The position numbers and the translations under genes were made by a program. From contig NC_132926.1 in NCBI RefSeq assembly GCF_047675955.1, forward strand, positions 15,753,326-15,817,325: a stretch of 64,000 nt of DNA. The letters run 5' to 3'. Below are positions 11,931-22,400 of this stretch, piece after piece. Numbering within the stretch: position 1 is the stretch's first letter; each line of letters starts with the position of its first letter. The DNA is from Chlorocebus sabaeus. Taxonomy: Eukaryota > Chordata > Mammalia > Primates > Cercopithecidae. The notes below the pieces were generated by a model. That model worked only from the letters and a program-made list of their open reading frames with translations, ran no database searches and had not been told where the DNA came from.

Positions 11931-12239
11931 TCCTCCTGGGTTATTTTAAGCAATTCACTTAACTAATCTTTTGGGTGGAGATTCAATAATTTAATCCATA
12001 TAAAGCTTTTAGAAAAATGCACAGCACATTGTAATCACCTTATTGAACTATTTAACACTTTTCCTTTAGAACAAATGTATGTAATATTTGTCCACAGAAA
12101 ATAGAAAAATTGAGCCAGTCACCAATTATTTTATCCACTAAGCACCTAAATGTCAATTTGCAGAACAGTGCAGGCAGGTCTCCTGTTTTCTAGGCTTTGG
12201 TTCCATGTTATACAGAAGCAACAGGTGTGCTCAGGCATC

Positions 12240-12358
12240 AGCAAGGTCTGGATTTGAGCTGCAGCCCTGCTATCGGTTGTAATCACGTCATCTGATCCCC
12301 TTCCTAGAAATAATTACCTACAACGTTTTTGTGAGAATTCAAAATAATGACATAATGT
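12240..12358 (-). mobile_element. probable MIR fragment, minus strand
   Basis: The sequence 'ggtctggatttgagctgcagc' to 'gtgagaattcaaaataatgac' keeps the order of an antisense MIR (a tRNA-derived SINE) but with low identity. It is directly followed by a clearer MIR on the other strand. Confidence 0.45.
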
Positions 12359-12369
12359 AATTATATTTA

Positions 12370-12531
12370 TGAGGCACATTAAACATTATGCTTTATTATT
12401 CCAACAATTCAAGGTACTGCCAGTGTCCCCATTTTACAATTGAGGAAACTGAGGCACAGGGAGGTTAAGTGACAATCTTCAGGTTATAAAACTAGCCAGT
12501 TCTCTCAACCACTATGCTACACAGCTTTTCA
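12370..12531 (+). mobile_element. MIR SINE
   Basis: Carries the MIR core: 'ccccattttacaattgagga', 'aactgaggcacagggaggtt', 'aagtgacaatcttcaggtta', 'accactatgctacacagctt'. It is an ancient tRNA-derived SINE and non-coding. Confidence 0.88.
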
Positions 12532-13238
12532 TGTTTCCACAGAAAGTAAGTGGCAAAAAGATTAACAAGTGATACATCTTTGGGGCTTTTAAAATTGGTT
12601 ATTGTTATTTTTCTTAATATTGGGTTATGACCTCAGCCCTGAGAAAAATTAAATACATACCAAAGAGTGATAAAACTGAAGGAAAGGTCAACCTTGCTTT
12701 GTATCAGATCATGCACACCATATTGCTTTGTACTTTTTGACTAATTTCATGGCTGAAAAAAACAGGAACTGGGTAAATGACCACAGTAGGTAACTTCTAA
12801 ATCAGAGGGCTTCTGATCTCTGGTGCTGTGGTCTCTGTGTCTTAAAGACACAATTGTGGCTACTGCCAGTAGACATGAGCATTTTCAGTCCATGACAGAA
12901 TCCATTATTGAATTTGAAAAACTCAATTGGAAAAAAAAAATCCAACTCTACAATGTAGGTTCATTGTATGGTTGAGTATCTTTAGTTTCCTGTTGCCATA
13001 GTAGCTATACATAGAAGGAAGGGCATAAACTAAGACATTGTGCTACTATCTGCCATAAAGGTAAGATTTGGTTACATTCAGTCTTATATCAACATGCACG
13101 ATTACTAGTCTTAATGGTGTTAGAGTTTTAACCTTGTTAAAAATAAAGCAACATAATTTATCATATTGACCTCTAACTGGACAGACTTTAATATTAATGA
13201 AGAGGCTCTAGATTGACACTTGGTAGTGTCAATCCCTC
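12532..13238. other. no element recognised; hairpin at the right edge
   Basis: Unique AT-rich sequence. At 13211-13234 lies a perfect 10-bp inverted repeat with a 4-nt loop ('gattgacact', 'tggt', 'agtgtcaatc'), four bases before the breakpoint of the rearranged duplication that starts at 13239. Confidence 0.55.
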
Positions 13239-13364
13239 TTTATCTAGGTCGGTATTTAGCCTGTGTATAGTAGGCTGTAGGGACAGAATTAGGCACAAAT
13301 GAACTATTGTCCCTGCTTTCTTGGAAATCACATTCTTATGTTACTCATGTGACCTAAACTATTA
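13239..13364 (+). repeat. left arm (X) of local inverted duplication
   Basis: This 126-bp non-TE segment ('tttatctaggtcggtattta' to 'gacctaaactatta') is present as its reverse complement at 15666-15791. I count 3 mismatches in 126 bp and no gaps. It is followed after 7 bp by the direct duplication arm at 13372-13614, whereas at the other locus the two pieces are 562 bp apart and in a different relative orientation. Confidence 0.95.
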
Positions 13365-13371
13365 GGAAAAA

Positions 13372-13614
13372 TCCTCTCCCACCTCCCTAGGACTTAATCC
13401 AAATTCTGGTGGTTTTTCTGTTTGCTTGTTTTCTTTTCATTTTTGAGACTGAGTCTCGCTCTGTGGCCCAGACTGGAGTGCAGTGGCACGATCTCGACTC
13501 ACTGCAATGTCTGCATCCCTGGTTCAACTGATTCTCTGCCTCAGCCTCCCAAATAGCTGGGATTACAGGCATGCACCACCATGCCTGGCTAATTTTTGTA
13601 TTTTTTGTAGAGAT
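13372..13614 (+). repeat. left copy (Y) of local direct duplication
   Basis: This 243-bp segment ('tcctctcccacctccctagg' to 'gtagagat') recurs in the same orientation at 14861-15103. I count 7 mismatches and no gaps. The first ~65 bp is unique DNA, the rest a partial Alu. Because the unique flank is shared as well, this is a segmental copy and not two independent Alu insertions. Confidence 0.96.
13438..13614 (-). mobile_element. partial Alu inside duplicated segment, copy 1
   Basis: Right-arm part of an antisense Alu ('ttttgagactgagtctcgct' to 'tttttgtattttttgtagag'). The left monomer is absent. The end coincides exactly with the end of homology to the second copy, so here the truncation is probably the duplication breakpoint. 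Confidence 0.9.
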
Positions 13615-14860
13615 TTTCTTTTTGTAATAGAGAAAGGCTGTGGATGCTCTATGCCAAATATGCAGAACTTCATTCAAGGATTTGATATCATGTCAACAAA
13701 AGTTTTATACACTCAACTAAGTTTTTATCATTTCATCTTGATGGTTGCACATCATTTAGGCATGTATCTGGGACTAGAAATTGGTCAAAATGAAATCCAA
13801 AATCTTTAAAACTTCAACTTACTTGAAATTCTGGTCAACTCCATTCTAATTTGGACTAAGGTCAATTTTATTGGAGGCTATGTTTGCAGAAACATTCAGA
13901 TTTTGAGAACATAAAAAGTTGAAATCACTCAAACAAGTGGTGACTAAAATATGTTAACTCTTAAAGAAAAAAAAAACAGGAACCATCTTACATGGATGTT
14001 TTTTAAAAACTAACGTTCCATTAATGCTCCAGATATGTTTTATGAAATAAGGGCAATGACTCTAATAGTATTTCTGGCTGGGAAGGTGAAGCGCAGGTGA
14101 ACATTAATGGGCCCCTCTTACATGTAATCTTGGAATTTCTGTCCAGAAAAACCAGAGTTTCAGAAAATGCAAATCTATTTTTTCAACTTAAGTGTACAGA
14201 TCTTTTGTTTGAAATAGCACTCTTTTTAAAAGCCAACAGAAGGTGACCAGTATATTATGCCTTACCAAGTTTAAATACAAGAGGCAAATTCTAAAGTTAC
14301 TCTTGTCTACAAGATCAGGCACTTATAAAACTAAACATACATCTTAGACCACTATAAGCTGAAGCAACTGGAAAAGGATATCCTATCTCAGATACTGTAG
14401 TATGCCATTGTTCGATCATGTCATTAATTTATAATATTTTAAGTATTTTCTATGTTGTGTCTTAATGCACCTGGCATCTTATTTCTGGCTTTTAACTGCT
14501 GACATGTGCTGGGAATAAAGTCTAAAGAGCCCACGACAGACAAGATGACTCCTAAACATTTTTCCTCAAAGGAGCATTCAAAATTAGAGCCCATCAGAGC
14601 ACAGAAGAGTTTTAAGACCATTTTGGCCAATATTCATTATTTTTCACATTTTCCTAGGTTATATTTCATGTACTATCCAATTCCCTAAAGTGCTTACATC
14701 CACTTGGAGTTTTTCCAGAATCCCAAAGTTTCCATTAACCAAAATAATTTAGTAGAGTATGCCAAAATCACTTGCTAGCTCTCCTTTGCCTCCTTCAAGA
14801 CAGCAATGACTAATAAAGAGAAAACTTCTTCCTATCTCCTCACTCTGTCCCACTGCTCTC
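13615..14860. other. unique spacer between duplicated copies
   Basis: No transposon or gene recognised. Short ORFs at 14439-14630 and 14506-14688 lie on opposite strands over the same DNA and have no signature. Confidence 0.45.
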
Positions 14861-15103
14861 TCCTCTCCCACCTCCCTAGGACTTAATCCAAATACTGGTG
14901 GTTTTTCTGTTTGCTTGTTTTATTTTCATTTTTGAGACTGAGTCTCGCTCTGTGGCCCAGACTGGAGTGCAGTGGCACGATCTCGACTCACTGCAACGTC
15001 TGCATCCCTGGTTCAACTGATTCTCTGCCTCAACCTCCCAAATAGCTAGGATTACAGGCATGCACCACCATGTCTGGCTAATTTTTGTATTTTCTGTAGA
15101 GAT
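14861..15103 (+). repeat. right copy (Y) of local direct duplication
   Basis: Second copy of the 243-bp segment at 13372-13614, about 97% identical by eye. It is flanked on the left by unique pyrimidine-rich DNA. On the right, weak Alu similarity may run on for some 10 bp ('gaagttcag' against the Alu phrase 'ggggtttca'), which copy 1 lacks. Confidence 0.96.
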
Positions 15104-15112
15104 GAAGTTCAG
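14935..15112 (-). mobile_element. partial Alu inside duplicated segment, copy 2
   Basis: The same partial antisense Alu as copy 1. The slightly longer Alu homology at its right end suggests this locus is closer to the ancestral arrangement. This is an inference from a few bases. Confidence 0.85.
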
Positions 15113-15379
15113 AAAAAAAAATTATAAATTTATTTTCAGGACTTATTTTCAGTACTAAAAACTAACCACCACTCACACTTTTGAAGATTTCACACAAATT
15201 ATTTACATATTCTCTTAAGTTTTCTGCATCAGTCTTCAAAAGTATATTAAGTCAAGTTTATAGTTCAGTTGATCTTTTTCCCCCTAAAATCGGTGTGGGG
15301 GTGATGTTGATCATTCACACGGCACCTAGTATACATTATTTTTTATCAAATGTCACCATATCTGGAGGTTAAGTGTGTA
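15113..15379. other. unassigned AT-rich DNA
   Basis: An A9 run follows the partial Alu, then unique sequence. No gene or element is recognised. Confidence 0.4.
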
Positions 15380-15580
15380 GATTTTACAGATCGATTTTCC
15401 TTGAATCCTGGATCTGCTACCTGTTTGGGCAAATTATTTAACTTAAATCTCAGTTTCTTTGTTTGCATAATGGAGAAAAACCCCCATCTCATAAGGCCAT
15501 TAGGAAAATTAAATGACAATCTATGTGTAGTGTTTAGCATCTGGAACATAGCTTAAATGAATGTTAGCTATTATTCTCAT
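15380..15580 (-). mobile_element. MIR SINE
   Basis: Antisense MIR landmarks: 'ttgaatcctggatctgctac', 'gggcaaattatttaacttaa', 'tctcagtttctttgtttgca', 'taatggagaaaaaccccca', 'tttagcatctggaacatagc'. Non-coding. Confidence 0.82.
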
Positions 15581-15665
15581 CATTTTCAAGAATGTCAGAA
15601 AAAAATCTTATTAATGTCAACACTTGATCCACAGTTAGGACTTAATATCACCTCAAAAAATGTAT

Positions 15666-15791
15666 TAATAGTTTAGGTCACATGAGTAACATAAGAATGT
15701 GGTTTCCAAGAAAGCAGGGACAATAGTTCATTGGTGCCTAATTCTGTCCCTACAGCCTACTATACACAGGCTAAATACCAACCTAGATAAA
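15666..15791 (-). repeat. right arm (X') of local inverted duplication
   Basis: Reverse complement of 13239-13364 with 3 mismatches in 126 bp. Just at its outer end is a 7-bp stem with a 7-nt loop (15790-15810, 'aagtgtt' and 'aacactt'). Confidence 0.95.
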
Positions 15792-16059
15792 GTGTTCACT
15801 TGAAACACTTCACGTATAAAATAAATTCTAAACTGCTTAATATGTCATCAAGGCCCTCATTAATTTAACTCTGTAGAGCACATTGATGTTTGCTTCATCA
15901 GCATCACAGTTTACTTTCCCAATTTTATTAATGTAACAGCCTGGCCATTTGTCAGGGTTGATTGTGCCCACAACTCTCAGGAGGAGACCTTTCTTGGTCT
16001 TAGACAATCAGTGTAATTCTACCATCCTTAGCACAGTTTTCGTTTAAATCGTGGAGTAT
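15792..16059. other. unassigned unique DNA
   Basis: No gene or element recognised. Confidence 0.4.
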
Positions 16060-16335
16060 CAATCAGGTCTAAGCCAGTAAGAATAGAATTCCCTGGCTAC
16101 TGGGCTGGTTTCAGGGATGAATATGTGATACAAATTGGCTAAACGAGAGTGAAGGACAGTACGTAACTTTGACCGTTAGACTAAGAGAATCGCCTTCTCT
16201 CTTGCTAGGCAAAAATGAAAAAGTATAGAATGCTGTTCCTCTTGATAGCCCTTCTGTGACAAAGAAAGGAGCTCATTTTAGGAAAGCTGATGACCTCGAA
16301 GGCAGAGCAGACAGATACGAAACAACTGTGAGAAA
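16060..16335 (+). repeat. possible ancient interspersed repeat, class unresolved
   Basis: The stretch 'ctgggctggtttcagggatga' through 'gccttctctcttgctaggca' to 'ctgtgagaaact' follows the order of a common old mammalian repeat ('ggttcagggatgggcacatg...' type). A related stretch in the opposite orientation seems to lie at 35880-36310. I cannot assign the family by eye. Confidence 0.3.
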
Positions 16336-16771
16336 CTTTTTTTGTAGTTAATACTGTTGAATTACTGCATCAACCCTTACCTGTAGAGAATCAATACATT
16401 TCTTTACTTTTTAGTCAACTTGAACATTCTTTCAGTTGTAGTTAAAAGTCTGTGAATGCCTGTGTGCACCAATCAGTTTCCCAGTGTTTGCAAGTGGAGA
16501 GGCCAGAATCAGAGTTAAGGGTCAAAGTTTTCAATGAGATAAGATATTCACTCAGTGGGTAGATACATACCAAAACAAAACAAAAATCTCAAACTTGACT
16601 GTATTGGTTCATTTAGTCCAGGGTCAGTGCAAACTGATAATGTTAAGCATTACACAATCCTCTCTAGTTTAACTCAGGCTTGCTTGAAGAGCTAAAGGTT
16701 TAAGAGAAGAAATTCGTTGGAGCACCTGTGTCAATTACCTTAAAGGAAGGATGTAGTTTGAACGTCTACCG

Positions 16772-16850
16772 TTCTTTCATTCATTAAACAAATGTTTATT
16801 CAGTGCATTTTATGTGTCATGCTGGGTTCTAGGTGCTTGGATACGTTATC
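16772..16850 (-). mobile_element. short L2 (or MIR) tail
   Basis: 'tcattcattaaacaaatgtt', 'tattcagtgcattttatgtg' and 'tgctgggttctaggtgcttgg' match the antisense L2 3' tail. Confidence 0.7.
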
Positions 16851-18054
16851 CAAAAAAGGGACGCTCCAACATGAATATGATCAACTTTGGGTTGGTAGAG
16901 ATTTCTCCTCACATGAAATGTAGTACACCAAAGTTAAAATAATTACAAAGTATTTTAAAATGTGAATGTGATTCTTTGGTTTTTGAAGAAGCCTCTTGTT
17001 ATTTTCCTAAAATGGAAATATCAAATCATGGAGTTATTCGTGGAGGGGGTTCTCCAGGCATGGCAGCCATAGATTAAGGGAAATTTTCAAACAATTAGTT
17101 GAAGCAGAAGATCAAGATCTATAATTCCATTTTGATCCTTACCTGGGGAAAGTTCTAAGCTGATTGCTGCTGTCATGCTCCCTTTCTTTCTTTCTTTTTT
17201 TTTCTTCTAAGATTGCTAGGAAGGGCAAGGAAAAAACCCATCTACATCTTCTCAACTTCGCAGACTCTCTTCCCTTAGAGAATGTATTATCTGGCCTCTC
17301 TTTTGAAAATCAAACTCAAACTACAAGGAAAAAATTGATAAATGAAAAATTTACTATATAATTAAATCTTACATGGAGAAAGGGGAATTGAAGATGGAAC
17401 ATATTTAAGACTTTAAATATAAGTTTGGAAAATGTGTTTTAAAAAACCCCACAGTTTCTGAAAAAAATTATATTGATGCACCAATAACATTAGTTCATCA
17501 TCAACAGAAATTTTTGGTTCTGATTTGTTTTCTTCCCCATGCTAGCTTCTAACAGGAATGCTAAGCTTTTATTTTGAATGATTCTGGTTGCAAAGCAGCC
17601 TTTTCATTTAATCATTTCCTCTGGAAAGATGTCACTTATTTAACAAGGGTCTCAATGTCATAGGGGAAAGCAGAAGGCAGGTCTAGGCAGAAAATAAATG
17701 CCAGTCACACATTGCAGTTCAGTTTCACATGAACAGATTTAAAATTGGACCAAATTGGTGTCTCTCAAACTTAGATTTGTAAAAACAATTTCCTTCTAGT
17801 AAAAGCCCAAAGTCTGGTGTTTTGTTTTGTTTTGTTTTCTGATGTCCAAGATACTGTAGATTCATTGATCACATCTAAACAGTATTCCCCAGATGCAGAA
17901 ATTGTAGAACAACATTAACATCATATCTTGATAGTTAAGTGCACAAGGTTTCTCTGGGAAATTTCATTCACATTGTCATGAACTAATTCTTAGGGAAATG
18001 GCTTTGGAATTTAACATGTAAAAAATGAGAAAGAATGCAAAATCACAGTGTTGG
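16851..18054. other. no gene; (TTTTG)n at 17817-17838
   Basis: Unique AT-rich DNA with a pyrimidine tract at about 17177-17210 (TTTC/T-rich) and a short (TTTTG)n microsatellite. No element recognised. Confidence 0.45.
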
Positions 18055-18740
18055 TAAAGAGGAATAGAAATGGTGTTCTCAAAGGTGGCTGGAAATGGCT
18101 TTAATTACTGTACAACTTTTGGAGCACAAATCTTCAGTAAATATCACAAACATTAAAAATAATCCATATTTGACCAAATAATCTCACTGCTATGAATTTT
18201 TCCTAAAGAAAGAAATCAGAAAAGTGTCCAGACACATATCTGTTTCCATCCAATGGAATAATATACAAAAGTGAAGATGAACCAACTGTTGCTACATGTA
18301 CAAACATGGATAAAACATGTACGAACATGGACAAAACATGTACAAACATGGATAAAACATGTATGAACATGGACATACTGCTCTATGCATGAAAATGAAT
18401 GAACATGAATAAATGGACATGGATAAATCCATGTATGAACATGGATAAAACATGTATGAACATTGGCAAAACATGTAAGAACATGGATGAAACATGTATG
18501 AACATGGACATACTGCTCTATGTATGAACATGTATGAACATAGATAAATGAATATGGATAAATCCATGTATGAACATGGATAAAACATGTATGAACATGG
18601 ACATACTGAGCTATGAAAGAAGCAAGTGATAGAAGAATACAAAAATGAGATATATCTTCATAAAATCCAAAAGCAGGCACGACCAAACAATATCTTATTT
18701 ATGAATAACTATTCAGCAAAATTATAAATGAAAGCAAAGT
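18055..18740 (+). mobile_element. old L1 (L1M) 3' region containing a minisatellite
   Basis: Left flank of the tandem array: 'aataatctcactgctatgaa', 'tttttcctaaagaaagaaatc', 'tttccatccaatggaataat', i.e. the end of L1 ORF2. Right flank: 'actgagctatgaaagaagca', matching the L1 phrase that follows 'aacatggatgaatctc' in the consensus. The array at 18293-18617 thus sits where one L1 unit of about 50 bp would be expected. Confidence 0.75.
18293..18617. repeat. minisatellite, ~21-bp unit with a higher-order period
   Basis: About 15 imperfect copies of a 21-bp unit like 'aacatggataaaacatgtatg'. The phrase 'acatggacatactg' recurs at about 18368, 18502 and 18595, giving higher-order blocks of about 134 and 93 bp that differ by roughly two units. 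Because 21 is divisible by three, stop codons are not created by the repetition and a 156-codon ORF (18216-18686, minus) with a heptad pattern arises; I do not regard it as a gene. Confidence 0.93.
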
Positions 18741-18978
18741 ATCAATAATAAAAATTGAAAAGAGTTATTAAATCTTAGGAGAAGGAGGCACACTCAAGGA
18801 AGAACCATCAATTGACTTAAAACTTGACATACAATTTTGGAAGCAACTGAGTATCTCAAACCTTTGATTTTTCTTGCATAGATGAAACCACTGCACTGAC
18901 ATGAAATATGCACTTAATAAAGTGGTTTTGAAAACTAACCCTGACATAGGAGATACTACCTATTAAAACGTTAAGAGC

Positions 18979-19281
18979 GGGCCGGGTGCGGTGGCTCACG
19001 CCTGAAATCCCAGCACTTTGGGAGGACAAGGGGGGTGGATCACGAGGTCAGGAGATCGAGACCATCCTGGCTAACACAGTGAAACTCCGTCTCTACTAAA
19101 AATACAAAAAATTAGCCGGGCGAGTTGGCGGGCGCCTGCAGTCCCAGCTACTCGGGAGGCTGAGGCAGGAGAATGGCATGAATCAGGGAGGCGGAGCTTG
19201 CAGTGAGCGGAGATTGCGCCACTGCACTCCAGCATGAGCAACAGAGACTCTGCCTCAAAAAAACAAAAAAGAAAAAAAAAA
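18979..19281 (+). mobile_element. AluY
   Basis: Full-length dimer. AluY-type positions are 'atcacgaggtcaggagatcg', 'gaccatcctggctaacac' and 'gaggcggagcttgcagtgag'. It is low in divergence and retains many CpGs. A-tail at 19257-19281. An imperfect 8-bp target duplication is visible: 'ttaagagc' (18971-18978) and 'ttaagggc' (19282-19289). Confidence 0.93.
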
Positions 19282-19289
19282 TTAAGGGC

Positions 19290-21363
19290 AAATAGATATA
19301 ATAAATTTAAAGAAAAAAACTTCATGAGGAAAATTTCTGTTGATGCTACAAAATGTTAGTTATTCCTCAACAGTTTTATTTTTCTAGCACATTATAGAAT
19401 GGTAAGTGCCCGGTAGAATTATTATTCTTGTTATAGGTAAAAGGATTAAATATATACATAATGTAATGGAATATTCAATGGTTGTGGAAACATTTTTAAT
19501 AATATTTGTAATGAAAATGGTTCTTTTGTTTGTATTGCTCTATATTGTAACTATAAAAGGTATAGGCAGATTTGAATCTAAATATGTTTCATATTATTAG
19601 TATATGTTATTTGAAAGACAGAAATACATGAAATCAAAGCATAAAGATATGGAAAAAGATTAAGATTTGGGGCTAAATGCTACATGTTTTGAAAGAAGAG
19701 ATAAGTAACATGAACATTTTCAAGACAGTAACATCAATTTAAATAATCCTAGAAAAAATATAAAAAGCATATGAAATGGTAAATTAGGATAGAAATAAAA
19801 TGGAGATAAAATTTGATTTTAAGACATAAATGGTAAGTTAAAGTACAAATAAGTGAAATTATAACTAGTAAGTATTCAGTATAATTTCATTAAAATCCTA
19901 AATGATAATTGTACTAAGTAAAGTGGCAGTATACCTCGCCTCAAGAACAAGGACGAGGAAGGTGTAAAGATAACAAAAACTTGTCCAATAGTGAAAATGT
20001 CCATGCAATTTTGGAATGGTGTAAGATGAAAAGCTGAAAATAGAACAGGAATAGATAAAGGAAAGTAAATAATGACAAAAAGAAAAGGGACTTGAGAAGA
20101 GTCACAACTTCAGTGTAGCATGAAATTGAAACACGGCAAAAGGATAATATGAAATTCTGAAAAGGCAAATGACAAAAGTATAAAACCCCCTAAAATGGTT
20201 AAAAAACAAGACAGAGATGAAAAGGTTTTGGGTGATTCTGAAGAATTAACACTGGGTCATTATCAGTGGAAACACAGAAATGAGAACAAATGATTGAACT
20301 CTACAAAGAAAACAAATAAGGAAAAGCTTGAGGAAGACTTTTTTTTAAGCTGAGTAAGGTGAGATAAACATCTTCGAATACCAAAAAGAAACACATGGCA
20401 ACAATGCTTGCTTTAATGGTAGGTCAAAGAGCAATAGAGAAATTGCATAAATGCTTTTGAAAAGATAAAAGTGGAACAGAAAGCTGAAAGAAAACAGGAA
20501 AAAAAAAGCTTACCGAATGAATGAACTGCTGAGAGAGGTATATTTCTCAATTATTTATCTGCTTTCTGAAGTAAGTTGTTGAGATGATGGTGCAAAAAGT
20601 ACTACTAAATTGGAAACAATACAAAACATGTATTTAAAAGTTTAAGAATTTTTAAAAATATGAGCAATAAACAAATTCAGAGAATCAGATGTTCTGATTC
20701 TATATTATCCACATAATTTAGTCAACTTCATTCTAAATTTAGAATTTACATTCTAAAATTCTACAAAAGGATTGCTGAAATATTATTAAGCATGACAATT
20801 TGAGACAACCAGAATTTTGAACCAACACGTCACTGTCAGTACCTGATGTTTCTAGTATACACTGGATATTTAAAATATAAAATAAAGTGCATTGTTGCTA
20901 CTGTTAGGCAAAGACTACTCTAAACTACTTCATAGACCCTACCCCACCCTTGTATATATGATTGATGTTAAATTCCTATCTTGTTGTAACTATATTATGA
21001 GGTTATACAGAAACAGTAAAATATAGGGAAATCTATGTCAACAAAAATGAGTAACATAAAAATGCACATTGGGAATCTATAGAAATGAATACACCAAAGG
21101 GATAGCCTATTCTTATTTGATAAACTATTCACACACCAAAATAATAATAATAATAACAACATGGATAAATAGAAGCAGAAGATAAACCTGAGACATAATT
21201 ACTGTGGAAAAGTATCAGAGAAGAGCTAAATAGGAAAGCATACCTTTTGAAATTTAAATTTTCAAAATTCAAGGTAGAGATTTTTGGATAGAACTTAGAA
21301 TATACTGAAGTCAGTTTGGAAAGTTAACATTTTGAGATCCCAGAACTCAATCATTGGAAAACT
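19290..21363. other. A-rich region, possibly very old L1
   Basis: The plus strand is strongly A-rich, as in L1 sense strands, and the part at 20390-20520 ('tcaaagagcaatagagaaatt', 'gaaaagataaaagtggaaca') is faintly like HAL1/L1M ORF1 sequence. Identity is too low for a firm call. No gene recognised. Confidence 0.3.
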
Positions 21364-21667
21364 GCTGGGTGGCTGCGATGGCTTACATCGGTAATCCCAG
21401 CACTTTGGGAGCCTGAGGCAGGTGGATCACGAGGTCAGGCATTTGAGACCAGCCTGGACAACACAGTGAAACCCCGTCTCTACTAAAACTACAAAAAATT
21501 AGTCGGGCGTGGTGGCGGGCGCCTGTAATCCCAGCTACTTAGGAGGCTGAGGCTTGAACCTGGGAGGCGGAGGTTGCAGTGAGCCAACATCACACCACTC
21601 TACTCCAGCCCAGACGACAGTGCGAGACTCTGTCTCAAAAAAAAAAGAAAGAAAAAAACAAAAAAAA
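21364..21667 (+). mobile_element. AluS
   Basis: Dimeric Alu with 'gaggtcaggcatttgagacca', 'gcctggacaacacagtgaaa' and a 13-bp gap in the right monomer ('gaggctgaggcttgaacctgg'). A-tail with interspersed G and C. A short target duplication 'aaaactgc' is possible at both ends. Confidence 0.92.
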
Positions 21668-22237
21668 CTGCGTAAGGAAAGACCACACAAAGTTGGAAGG
21701 AAAAGCAAAGTAGAAGATCAAAATAAATGTGAAATATTAGTTTAATTAATAAAAAAATCTGATAATAGAAAAGGAAAGCGTTGCTGAGATGATGCTGGGT
21801 TTATCTCCAAATATATACGTGAATCATTTTTCTCAGGTTAATAGAGGCTGTCTGGAGTTCATCAATGGGATGAGGTCAATGGTGTTACCAAAAGTAGTTG
21901 GTAAAAACTGCTAAAAGTCTTCCTCTAATTTCATAAGACTTGAAGAAAGCTCTATTGAGTAAACATAGGAGTTGCCTTTCAAAATTTGCCTGAAGAGTTG
22001 GGTCAGACCATGTCTTTATAATCATTCCCAGTTATTTTCGATTTCCCCCAGGCCATTCTGATACTGTGAATGGGGCTAGAACCCCAGTGGCTTGACTTTC
22101 ATTCCATGACTTGTTCTGCTTTAATACCTAGACAGCCAAGCAATAAGCATGAAGATCATTCCTTAAGCCTTAAGTATAGAAAATTGTGTGTATGAGGAAA
22201 CAAGATATCCAAGACATGTGATTCTCATAACTTATAT
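21668..22237. other. no gene or element recognised
   Basis: Unique sequence; nothing stands out. Confidence 0.4.
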
Positions 22238-22400
22238 TTAAAGCATTCTCTCAATTTAATTTGATCCTCACAACAATCTTGTGAGATATGTAAAGAACAC
22301 TTCATTCTTATTATCCCAATATTTCCAATGAGGAAATAGGTTCAAAAAGGTAAGAAAGCTATTCTAGTTAATAAAATACATGACACAAAGTTTAAAATCT
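22238..22400 (+). mobile_element. MIR SINE
   Basis: 'tttgatcctcacaacaatctt', 'tgtgagatatgtaaagaaca', 'ccaatgaggaaataggttca' and 'ggtaagaaagctattctagt' follow the MIR plus strand. Confidence 0.75.

Noticed and set aside
18293..18617. Regularly spaced short repeats that could be mistaken for a CRISPR array
   Set aside because: The units are contiguous 21-mers without unique spacers, in a primate genome, with L1 flanks. It is a minisatellite.
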